Below the pieces are notes generated by a model. The model was not told the DNA's origin. It saw nothing but the letters and a program-made list of their open reading frames with translations, and searched no databases. Source: Dryocosmus kuriphilus (lineage: Eukaryota > Arthropoda > Insecta > Hymenoptera > Cynipidae). Taken from it: a stretch of 64,000 nt of DNA. Positions 42,568-53,454 of the stretch are shown here, piece by piece. The number at the start of each line of letters is the position of its first letter. The first letter of the stretch is position 1. Where the stretch lies: assembly GCA_038277395.1 (NCBI GenBank), contig CM076193.1, positions 121,116,133 through 121,180,132 on the forward strand, given 5' to 3'. A program made the position numbers and the translations under genes.

Positions 42568-45500
42568 AAAAAATCAGGATAACAAATTAAAAGAAGTGAA
42601 ATTGCCCTGTTCACGTGGCAAGATTCTAACTTGGGAGGCCGACTAAAAAGGTTCTAACTTGAGAGGCCGATTAAAAAGGTTCTATCTCAGGAGTCCGAAT
42701 GAAAAGATTCAGGATCACAAAATGAAAGAGGTAAAATTGAGGAGTCCAAGTGACAAGGTTCTATCTCGGAAGTCCAAATAACAAGGTCCTATCTCGGGAG
42801 TCCGAATGAACAAAATCAGGATAACAAATTAAAAGAAGGGAACTTGCCCTATTCACATACCAATATTCTAACTCGGGAGGCCGATAGAAAAGGTTCTATA
42901 TCGGTAGTACGAATAAGAAAATTCAGGATAACAAATTGAAAGAGGTAAAATCGAGAAGTCCAAATGACAAGGTTCTATCTCGGGAGTCCAAGTGACAAGT
43001 TTCTATCTCGGAAGTCCAAATAACAAGGTTCTATCTCGGGAGTCCGAATGAACAAAATCAGGATAATAAATTAAAAGAAGTGAACTTGCCCCGTTCACAT
43101 GACAAGGTTCTAACTCGAGAGGCCGATAGAGAAGGTTCTATATCGGTAGTCCGAATGAAAAAATTCAGTATAATAAATTGAAAGAGGTAAACTCGAGGAG
43201 TCCAAGTGACATGGTTCTATCTCGGGAGTTCAAGTGACAAGGTTCTATCTCTGAAGTCCAAATAACAAGGTTCTATCTCGGGAGTCCGAATGAACAAAGT
43301 CAGGATAACAAATTAAAAGAAGTGAAATTGCCCTGTTCACATGACAAGGTTCTGACTCGAGAGGCCAATAGAGAAGGTTCTATATCGGTAATCCAAATAA
43401 AAAATTCAGGATAACAAATTGAAAGAGGTAAAATCGAGAATTCCAAATGACAAGGTTCTATCTCGGGAGTCCAAGTGACAAGTTTCTATCTCGGAAGTCC
43501 AAATAACAAGGTTCTATCTCGGGAGTGCGAATGAACAAAATCAGGATAACAAATTAAAAGAAGTGAACTTGCCCTGTTCACATGACAAGGTTCTAACTCG
43601 AGAGGCCGATAGAGAAGGTTCTATATCGGTAGTCCGAATTAAAAAATTCAGTATAATAAATTGAAAGAGGTAAACTCGAGGAGTCCAAGTGACATGGTTC
43701 TATCTCGGGAGTCCACGTGACAAGTTTCTATCTCGGAAGTCCAAATAACAATTTTCAATCGCGGGAGTGCAAATGAAGAAAATCAGAATAAAAAATTAAA
43801 ATAAGTGAAATTGACCTGTTCACATGACAAGGTTCTAGCTCGGGAGGCCGAACGAAAAGGTTCTGTATCGGGAGTCCGAATGAAAAAATTCAGCATAACA
43901 AATTGAAAGATGTAAAATCGAGGAGTCCAAATGAAAATGTTCTATATCGGGAGTGCAGGTGTTAAAGTTCTATCTCGGAATCCCAAATAACAAGGTTCTA
44001 TCTCGGGAGTCCGAATGAACAAAATCAGGATAAAAAATTAAAAGAAGTGAACTTGCCCTATTCACATAACAATGTTCTAACTCGGGAGGCCGGTAGAAAA
44101 GATCCTATATCGGTAGTACGAATAAGAAAATTCAGGATAAAAAATTGAAAGAGGTAAAATCGAGAATTCCAAGTGACAAGCTTCTATCTCGGGAGTCCAC
44201 GTGACAAGGTTCTATCTCGGAAGTCCAAATAACAAAGTTCTATCTCGGGATTCCGAATGAACAAAATCAGGATAACAAATTAAAAGAAGTGAACTTGCTC
44301 TGTTCACATAACAAGGTTCTAACTCGAGAGGCCAATAGAGAAGATTCTATGTCGGTAGTTCGAATGAAAAAATTCAGGATAACAAATTGAAAGAGGTAAA
44401 ATCGAGAAGTTCAATTGACAAGGTTCTATCTCCGGAGTCCAAGTGACAAGGTTCTATCTCGGAAGCTCAAATAACAATTTTCTATCCCGGGAGTGCAAAT
44501 GAAAAAGATCAGGATAAAAAATTAAAATAAGTGAAATTTCCCTGTTCACCTGGCAAGAGTCTAACTTAGGAGGCCGACTAAAAAGGTTCTAACTTGGAAG
44601 GCCGATTAAAAAGGTTCTATCTCAGGAGTCCGAATGAAAAAATTCAGGATCACAAAATGAAAGAGGTAAAATCGAGGAGTCCAAGTGACAAGGTTCTATG
44701 TCGGAAGTCCAAATAACAAGGTTCTATCTCGAGAGTCCGAATGAAAAAAATCAGGATAGCAAATTAAAAGAAGTGAACTTGCCCTATTCACATAAAAATG
44801 TTCTAAAAAAAAATATCGGTAGTACGAATAAGAAAATTTAGGATACAAAATTGAAAGAGGTAAAATCGACAAGTCCAAGTGAAAAGGTTCTATCTCGGGA
44901 GTCCACATGACAAGGTTCTATCTCGGAAGTCCAAATAACGAGGTTCTATCATGGGAGTCCGAATGAATAAAATCAGGATAACAAATTAAAAGAAGTGAAC
45001 TTGCCCTATTCACATAACAATGTTCTAACTCGGGAGGCCGATGGAAAAGGTTCTATATCGGTAGTCCGAATGAAAAAATGCAGGATAACAAATTGAAAGA
45101 GGTAAACTCGAGGAGTCCAAGTGACATGGTTCTATCTCAGGAGTTCAAGTGACAAGGTTCTATCTCTGAAGTCCAAATAACAAGTTGCTATCTCGGGAGT
45201 CCGAATGAACAAAATCAGGATAACAAATTAAAAGAAGTGAACTTCCTCTGTTCACATGACAAGGTTCTAACTCGAGAGGCCGATAAAGAAGGTTCTATAT
45301 CGGTAGTCCGAATGAAAAAATTCAGGATAATAAATTGAAAGAGGTAAACTCAAGGAGTCCAAGTGACATGGTTCTATCTCGGAAGTCCACGTGACAAGTT
45401 TCTATGTCGGAAGTCCAAATAACAATTTTCAATTGTGGGAGTGCAAATGAAGAAAATCAGGATAAAAAATTAAACTAATTGAAATTGACCTGTTCACATG

Positions 45501-48500
45501 ACAAGGTTCTAACTCGGGAGGCCGAACGAAAAGGTTCTGTATCGGGAGTCCGAATGAAAAAATTCAGGATAACAAATTGAAAGATGTAAAATCGAGGAGT
45601 CCAAATGAAAATGTTCTCTATCGGGAGTGCAGGTGTTAAGGTTCTGTCTCGGAATTCCAAATAACAAGGTTCTATCTCGGGAGTCCGAATGAACAAAATC
45701 AGGATAAAAAATTAAAAGAAGTGAACTTGCCCTGTTCACGTGACAATGTTCTAACTCGGGAGGCCGATAGAAAAGGTTCTATATCGGTAGTCCGAATGAA
45801 AAAATGCAGGATAACAAATTGACGTGGTTCTATCTCGGGAGTTCAAGTGACAAGGTTCCATCTCTGAAGTCCAAATAACAAGTTGCTATCTCGGGAATCC
45901 GAATGATAAATATCAGGATAACAAATTAAAAGAAGTGAAATTGCTCTGTTCACATTACAAGGTTCCAACTCCGGAGGCCAATTGAAAAGGTTATATCTCA
46001 GGAGTCCGAACGAAAAATTCAGGATATTAAATTGAAAGAGGTAAAATCGAGAACTCCAAATGACAAGGTTCTATCTCAGGAGTCCAAGTAACACGGTTTT
46101 ATCTCGGAAGTCCAAATAACAATTTTCTATCCTGGGAGTGCAAATGAAAGAAAATCAGGATAAAACATTAAAAGAAGTGAAATTGCCCTGCTCACGTGGC
46201 AAGATTCTAACTTGGGAGGCCGTCTAAAAAGGTTTTAACTTGGGAGGCCGATTAAAAAGGTTCCATCTCAGGAGTTCGAATGAAAAAATTCAGGATCACA
46301 AAATGAAAGAAGTAAAATCGAGGAGTCCAAGTGACAAGGTTCTATCTCGGAAGTCCGAATGACAAGGTTCTTCCCAATGAAAAAATTCAGAATAACAAAT
46401 TAAAAGAAGTGAACTTGCCCTATTCACATAACAATGTTCTAACTCGGGAGGCCGGTAGAAAAGATCCTATATCGGTAGAACGAATAAGAAAATTCAGGAT
46501 AAAAAATTGAAAGAGGTAAAATCGAGAAGTCGAAGTGACAAGCTTCTATCTCGGGAGTCCACGTGACAAGGTTCTACCTCGGAAGTCCAAATAACAAAGT
46601 TCTATCTCGGGATTCCGAATGAACAAAATCAGGATAACAAATTAAAAGAAGTGAACTTGCTCTGTTCACATAACAAGGTTCTAACTCGAGAGGCCAATAG
46701 AAAAGGTTCTATGTCGGTAGTTCGAATGAAAAAATTCAGGATAATAAATTGAAAGAGGTAAACTCGAGGAGTCCAAGTCACATGGTTCTATCTCGGGAGT
46801 TCAAGTGACAAGGTTCTATCTCTGAAGTCCAAATAATAAGGTTCTGTCTCGGAAGTCCGAATGATAAATAGCAGGATAACAAATTAAAAGAAGTGAAATT
46901 GCTCTGTTCACATGAAAAGGTTCTAACTCGGGAGGCCGATTGAAAAGGTTATATCTCAGGAGTCCGAACAAAAAATTCAGGATAACAAATTGAAAGAGGT
47001 AAAATCGAGAAGTTTAATTGACAAGGTTCTATCTCCGGAGTCCAAGTGACAAGGTTCTATCTCGGAAGCTCAAATAACAATTTTCTATCCCGGGAGTGCA
47101 AATGAAAAAGATCAGGATAAAAAATTAAAATAAGTGAAATTTCCCTGTTCACCTGGCAAGAGTCTAACTTGGGAGGCCGACTAAAAAGGTTCTAACTTGG
47201 AAGGCCGATTAAAAAGGTTCTATCTCAGGAGTCCGAATGAAAAAATTCAGGATCACAAAATGAAAGAGGTAAAATCGAGGAGTCCAAGTGACAAGGTTCT
47301 ATGTCGGAAGTCCAAATAACAAGGTTCTATCTCGAGAGTCCGAATGAAAAAAATCAGGATAACAAATTAAAAGAAGTGAACTTGCCCTATTCACATAAAA
47401 ATGTTCTAAAAAAAATATCGGTAGTACGAATAAGAAAATTTAGGATAAAAAATTGAAAGAGGTAAAATCGAGAAGTCCAAGTGAAGAGGTTCTATCTCGG
47501 GAGTCCACATGACAAGGTTCTATCTCGGAAGTTCAAATAACGAGGTTCTATCATGGGAGTCCGAATGAATAAAATCAGGATAACAAATTAAAAGAAGTGA
47601 ACTTGCCCTATTCACATAACAATGTTCTAACTCGGGAGGCCGATAGAAAAGGTTCTATATCGGTAGTCCGAATTAAAAAATTCAGTATAATAAATTGAAA
47701 GAGGTAAACTCGAGGAGTCCAAGTGACATGGTTCTATCTCGGGAGTCCAAGTGACAAGTTTCTATCTCGGAAGTCCAAATAACAAGGTTCTATCTCGGGA
47801 GTTCGAATGAACAAAATCAGGATAACAAATTAAAAGAAGTGAACTTGCTCTGTTCACATGACAAGGTTCTAACTCGAGAGGCCGATAGAGAAGGTTCTAT
47901 ATCGGTAGTCCGAATGAAAAAATTCAGGATAATAAATTGAAAGAGGTAAACTCGAGGAGTCCAAGTGACATGGTTCTATCTCGGGAGTCCACGTGACAAG
48001 TTTCTATCTCGGAAGTCCAAATAACAATTTTCAATCGCGGGAGTGCAAATGAAGAAAATCAGAATAAAAAATTAAAATAAGTGAAATTGACCTGTTCACA
48101 TGACAAGGTTCTAACTCGGGAGTCCGAATGAAAAAATTCAGGATAACAAATTGAAAGATGTAAAATCGAGGAGTCCAAATGAAAATGTTCTATATCGGGA
48201 GTGCAGGTGTTAAGGTTCTATCCCGGAATCCCAAATAACAAGGTTCTATCTCGGGAGTCCGAATGAACAAAATCAGGATAAAAAATTAAAAGAAGTGAAC
48301 TTGCCCTGTTCACGTGACAATGTTCTAACTCGGGAGGCCGAGAGAAAAAGTTCTATATCGGTAGTCCGAATGAAAAAATTCAGGAGAACAAATTGAAAGA
48401 GGTAAAATCGAGGAGTCCAGTTGACATGGTTCTATCTCGGGAGTTCAGATAACAAGTTTCTATCTCAGGATTTCAAATTAAAAATTCAGGATAACAAATT

Positions 48501-48566
48501 AAAATAGGTTAAATTGAAAAGTTCAAAGGACAAAATTCTATCTCGTGGATCCGAATGATAATGTCC
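42568..48566. repeat. ~6 kb satellite, ~241 bp unit with internal subrepeats
   Basis: About 25 units of about 241 bp contain AATCAGGATAACAAATTAAA, GAAGTGAACTTGCCCTGTTC, ACATGACAAGGTTCTAACTC, GGGAGGCCGATAGAAAAGG and TTCAGGATAACAAATTGAAA. Within each unit a ~28-36 bp subrepeat (AAGGTTCTATCTCGGGAGTC, CAAATAAC) occurs several times. Unit starts near 42811, 43053, 43294 and 43535 confirm the spacing. Longer blocks recur at 2603 bp (44408 and 47011) and at about 2364 bp (44176 and 46540), pointing to unequal exchange. The minus-strand open frames here (44696-44908, 45475-45739) are repeat translations. Confidence 0.95.
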
Positions 48567-50110
48567 TGGTGGAAAAATCTGTAAACTTGCATATTGCAAG
48601 TAGAATCTTTTGATTTGCACGCCCCAAGCTATAAACTGTTCATTTGGAAACATCGAAATAAAATTAACAAAATTGATAAATGAAATTAATTTGGTCTTAT
48701 TCAAACTCTTTTTATGAGGAACTGCACGACTGAAGTGCGGAATTATTGAAGGAGGAAATTAGGAGTAAAAAGACGCTAGCAATCGAAATTCCCCGTCTGG
48801 GGAACCGCAATAATTGTAAATTAAAGCCAATTTCTTTATCCTTCTCCCCGAAAGACAAATACTCGGATATTTGATCAAACAAACTCTTCGGTTTCGCCGA
48901 GTTTGGCAGGAACAAATAAAAGGAAAGGAAGCTCGCGCGCTCACTTCGGTCCACCCTCTTTTACATTTAATCACGTGGTGTCTTTTCAGAATGGTTTGAA
49001 GGAGGTGGCTTCGTCGACCGCGGAGTGGAGGTGAAATAAGTCGAAATCTACTCGGGGGTTCGATCTTACTATGACTCGGGAAAACCGGATGGATATTTTG
49101 GGACACATATTGGCTGGAAATCGTGCGATAAGAGAATCTTGATTTCCAAGAAAATTCACTTAGATTTCTCGTTTAGACAGTTCCTTTGGAAAAGAAGCAA
49201 TATAGGTGGAAAGTAATAGAAATGGATTCATTTCAAAACATACAGCGATTCTCAAAAACAGGGACACGTTTATATATGAAGGATAAATGAATATCGCAAG
49301 AAATATTAATTAATTTAAAGAGATTATGGAATAGCTTAAGTTTGCTGTTTTTACAAATTAGAGGAATTTTAGATAATTCGAAAACTGATATAATAAAAGG
49401 AGATTAGAAAGAGATTCTTTGATTAGTCGTATCAAATTTTTATCATCTTATATTAACAAAAATTTCCTTTCAAATTTATTTATTATTATTATTATTTATT
49501 TATTTTCAGGGAATTTTTTCTAGTATTCAAATCGAATATCCTTTCCTGCGAAAAATTTTAACCCTTCCTTCCATATAAATAAAAATAATTGCAGATGAAT
49601 AAAAGCAATTGCAAGTGAAAAAATCACTATTTCAAAGAATCGATCAAAAATGAACAACTGAAGAGGAAGTTTGATATCAGTAATTTCAAATTCAAGCAAA
49701 TTCAATTCAGTTTATTCAAATTCAAACAGTTAAAACAGAATCATTGAAAATTTAAAAAATTGAAAATATAAAGAATACTTCCAACTTACTAATTTTTTTT
49801 ATATCCAACGTATTTAAGTATCGAACACTTTCCAATTCCATAACTCAGAATTTTAATATTATAAATTAAAGTCTTCAAAATGATTAATCTTCCATAGTTA
49901 ACTAAAAAACTGGAGAATATGGAAAATGAATTTGAGCTATTCAGGCTAAAATTATTACTTATGAAATCCATAAAATTATTAAAATTTACAACTTTGCAGA
50001 CCGCGAATTCTTTACTTCTACAAATTATGTATTTTTCGTATAAATCATTAAAAATAATATAGAACCATATTAAATATATATTTTTACATGCTCATCAGAG
50101 AAGGTATTAA
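48567..50110. other. Unique block then AT-rich DNA, no gene recognised
   Basis: About 48720-49130 is more balanced in composition and apparently single-copy. Two overlapping minus-strand frames (115 and 80 codons) cover it, but I recognise no domain in either. The rest is AT-rich, with an ATT-type microsatellite at about 49475-49505. Confidence 0.4.
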
Positions 50111-50137
50111 GTTTATGTAAAATTTGACTTTCGCGGA

Positions 50138-50173
50138 TCGTCGTCGTCGTCGTTGTTGTCGTCGTCGTTGTCG

Positions 50174-50204
<31 letters not shown>

Positions 50205-50212
50205 TGTCGTAG
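50138..50212. repeat. (GTC/GTT)n trinucleotide microsatellite
   Basis: About 25 consecutive triplets of GTC with interspersed GTT. On the minus strand this reads as Asp/Asn runs inside a 77-codon frame (50113-50346). The frame shows no other protein-like feature, so it is annotated as a microsatellite and not a gene. Confidence 0.92.
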
Positions 50213-50269
50213 TCTGTTCTCACGATAACTTTCGAAGGACTGATCGGATTAGATTGCGCTTTAGTACAC

Positions 50270-50790
50270 TTCTTTAAAGCGTAAAAAGGAAGGACGAGTT
50301 CGTTAATCAGCGGTTTTTGACCGACGGTTATGATTTTATCCATCAAAAACTGTTTTCACAAAATCAAAAAATCCATTTTCCGGCTAAACTATGAGAGATA
50401 CAAAAAAATGATAGCAAGTAAAATTATTCACCTTAAAAAAATTTACAAATTTTGTTTGGAACGTTTTTTGACAAAATGAACGGTTTTTGTTTTAATCAAG
50501 AAAACACTATTAAAATTCAAAACTCTGGTTCCCCGCCAAACTGTGCAACATACGAAAAAATGATAATAAACAAAGTTGTTCACCTCAAAAGGATCTACAA
50601 ATATTTTTTCTTTCATTTTTTTGAGCAGACGCGTAGTTTTTGAGTTATTCGTGAAATATGTTATGAAATATAAAGAAAACCACTTTTCAGCGAAACTATT
50701 CAAGATATGAGAAAATATTAACAAGCAGAATTGTTCACCTTGGAAAGAGCCACAAAATTTATTTATAAGACTCATCGTTTTACTTTTAAG
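50270..50790. repeat. Degenerate tandem repeat, ~152 bp period, three units
   Basis: TTATTCACCTTAAAAAAATT (50426), TTGTTCACCTCAAAAGGATC (50577) and TTGTTCACCTTGGAAAGAGC (50730) mark three units about 150-153 bp apart. Shared words are AAACTATG/AAACTGTG and ATACGAAAAAATGATAATAA-like sequence. The 110- and 63-codon frames here are repeat-derived. Confidence 0.6.
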
Positions 50791-50875
50791 AATCGAAATC
50801 CTGTATTGTGAAAATTTGGAAAATCACAAAAAAACTTTACCAATCTACAATGTGTTTTAAAAAAATGTAATTATC

Positions 50876-51095
50876 GAGCGCGAAGCGCGAGTGTCATGAT
50901 ATATAAGAATGTATTCCTTAAGGGCGATGGAGCCTTAAGTAAAATAATTTCTTTTGTAATTTTTAATTCAAAGGTTTATACGATTCATAAACTCCAAACG
51001 CGTAGCGCGAGTGCCAACAGACGCGCTCCGGGCGCGCTCATCCTTCGCGCGAAGCGCGCGAGGAGTATGTGCCCGCGAAGCGGGCAGATTTTCTT
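50876..51095. repeat. GC-rich palindromic cluster in AT-rich DNA
   Basis: GAGCGCGAAGCGCGAG (50876-50891), ACGCGTAGCGCGAGTG (51000), GACGCGCTCCGGGCGCGC (51020), CTTCGCGCGAAGCGCGCGAG (51043-51062) and CCCGCGAAGCGGGC (51073) are short hairpins built on a GCGAAGCGC core. They flank AT-rich sequence of about 100 bp. It resembles a small mobile repeat made of hairpins. The family is not recognised. Confidence 0.6.
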
Positions 51096-51192
51096 GAAAT
51101 ATTGTTCTTAAAATCGTATAGACTGTATATTGATTTTATTATGCATACATACATGTTACCTGAAATCAGACATAAAATCTAAATTATATATA

Positions 51193-53435
51193 CAGGGTGT
51201 CTAAAAAGTCCCGGGACGGTTGGATATTTCCTCAGTTAAAATATTTTGCAAAAAAGTAAAGGTCATTCCTGAAGTAAATTTCAACGAGGAATTCAATGGT
51301 GACCTTCATTTTGACCTTGAAGTTGACCTTCATGGCTTTTTGAAGGTCAACTTAGTTTTTTAAAATGGAAACCCCCTTTTTTTACATCTGCAATCGATAG
51401 AGCGGAAAACTCTACGTTCAGGTACGTACCCAAGTCATAGGTCAATTGTAACCTTCAAGTTCAGTTAGAGGTTATTTGAAATTAACAAAGTTTTCCAAGA
51501 GGTCAGTGCAATTCCTGAAGTAAATCTCAACGAGAAATTCATTGGTGAGCTCTGTATTGATCTTGGTCACAGCGTTTTGAATATTGTAAAATCATAAGGA
51601 AATTTTTCATTAAAAGGTCCAGGTGTTCTGGTGAGGGTTCTGTTCTTCCCCAAAGAGTTATACAGTCCTATACCGTTTTTCGATACCTAAGTCAATACCT
51701 AAGACGATACCATAAGTCCTATACCGTTTTTCCATACAAATATTACGAATCGAAACTAAATTTACGTATTACGAGTACATACTTACTATCTTTCGCTAAA
51801 AGATTAATTATTATCGCGCAAGCTAAACTTTCGGAACGAGAGAGGGTATCGGTATTAATGATGCGTGGTTGGGGAGATCGAGTTCGATCTTATGATCAAG
51901 GTCGCTTGCTTTTTAATCGCACTTTTCGTAATGGAGAAGGGTTAAATCCGTCTCAAAATCAACAATTGAAAGAACTGTAAGGCGTTTTATGAATCATGGG
52001 TCTATCAAGGACCTTCAGAGGACTGGTTGGCCAAAATCTGCAGGATCTGAGGAGATGCAGATGGACATAGCCCAAGCATTTGTTGAAAACCCACACCTTA
52101 GTTTACGTCGAGCTAGTGATGAGCGTGACGTTGCTCCTGAGACAGTGCGAAATATTTTAAAAAGCATTAATTTCCATCCTTACAAAGTTCATCTGGTACA
52201 AGAGCTCAATGAAGGCGATCCTGATCGTCGGGTTGAATTTTGTGAAATTATGATGGACAGAATTGATAGAGATCCTCTTTTCTTGTACAATACAGTATTT
52301 TCAGATGAAGCTACTTTCACTTTAAAAGGTGAAGTTAACGGGAAAAATTGTAGATATTGGTCCGAAACAAATCCTGACTGGATGTTGGAGAGTCACACAC
52401 AATATCCACAAAAGATTAATGTTTGGGCCGGTATCTTGAATGATACATTGATAGGCCCTTTCTTCATCGATGGTAGTCTCAATGCCCGTGCATATGAAGA
52501 GCTTCTCAGAAACCAAATTGTACCAAGAATAAGGGAGATTAAAGGCGATAATTTTCAAAATATTTGGTTCCAGCAGGACGGAGTGGCGGCTCATTACGGT
52601 AGGGAGGTTCGAGCATATTTGGATACTCAGTTCCCTCAAAGGTGGATTGGAAGAAGGGGTGAAATCGAGTGGCCTGCTAGATCTCCTGATCTGACGCTTC
52701 TCGACTATTTTCTTTGGGGTTATTTAAAGAGCAAAGTATACTCAATGCAACCCCAAAGCTTAGACGAATTGCAGAATCCGATTCTGCAACAGGCTACTTT
52801 CATTGATAGGGATATGATTCGTAATGCTGTAACTCATTTTTACAATCGCATAGCTTTTTGTCAAGAAGCTCAAGGTTTTCAGTTCGAACATCTTCACTGA
52901 AGCGTGAGAGGCATGGGTACTCATGCTAATCAGGCACCCCGAAACGTGAGAAGCAAGGGGACTCACGCTAATCAAGCACCCCAAAGGGAACAGAATTTAC
53001 TACGTCCACGTCGTTGTTCCTGGGTAATGCTAAACGTAAACGTAAACTGCTTGGAAAAAACTTTGAAAAAATCTTAAAGGTCATCACCAAGATCAGTACA
53101 GAGCTCACCCATGAATTTCTCAGTGACCTCTTGGAAAACTTTGTTAATTTCAAATAACCTCTAACTGACCTTGAACGTTACAATTGACCTATGACTTGGG
53201 TACGTACCTGAACGTAGAATTTTCCGCTCTATCGATTGCAGATGTAAAAAAAGGAGGTTTCCATTTAAAAAAACAAAGTTGACCTTCAAAAAGCCATGAA
53301 GGTCAACTTCAAGGTCAAAATGAAGGTACCATTGAATTCCTCGTTGAAATTTACTTCAGGAGTGACCTTCACTTTTTTGAGAAATATTTTACCTGAGGAA
53401 ATATCCAACCGACCCGGGACTTTTTAAACACCCGG
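51193..53435 (+). mobile_element. DD41D transposon with ~370 bp terminal inverted repeats (copy B)
   Basis: The ends read CAGGGTGTCTAAAAAGTCCC at the left and CCGGGTGTTTAAAAAGTCCC read inwards from the right, with TA on both sides (51191-51192 and 53436-53437). The arms extend to about 51566 and from about 53077. They are packed with GACCTT/AAGGTC words. The transposase lies between the arms on the plus strand. Just inside the right arm (about 52905-53035) is a segment containing CAAGCACCCCAAAG and TACTACGTCCACGTCG that is also found in both arms of copy A, showing common descent. Confidence 0.9.
51820..52900 (+). pseudogene. DD41D transposase, nearly complete, one frameshift near the N-terminus
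   Basis: The long open part, 51989-52900 (303 codons from MNHGSIKDL), contains the catalytic core FSDEATF, WFQQDGVAAH and SPDLTLLDYF, with 41 residues between the last two aspartates, plus WIGRRG and EWPARSPDL. It ends FEHLH, a normal C-terminus for the family. Upstream, 51820-51955 encodes the expected N-terminal part (LSERERVSVLMMRGWGDRVR) in a different frame; an indel near 51955 separates it from STIERTVRRF. The codon at the expected start position reads ATC in place of ATG. A shortened protein starting at 51989 would lack the first helix-turn-helix. The RTGWPKSAG linker is also altered (Trp for Arg). Confidence 0.9.
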
Positions 53436-53454
53436 TATATACAAATATAATTTA

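Noticed and set aside
42568..48566. CRISPR-like array
   Set aside because: Units are contiguous tandem repeats with no unique spacers, in a eukaryotic context with no cas genes.
48759..49106. 115-codon minus-strand frame as a gene
   Set aside because: The overlapping frame is equally open, there is no domain, and amino acid composition is unremarkable. Kept only as a possible unique host segment.
50113..50346. Asp/Asn-rich 77-codon frame
   Set aside because: It is driven by the GTC microsatellite; the remainder has no recognisable protein feature.
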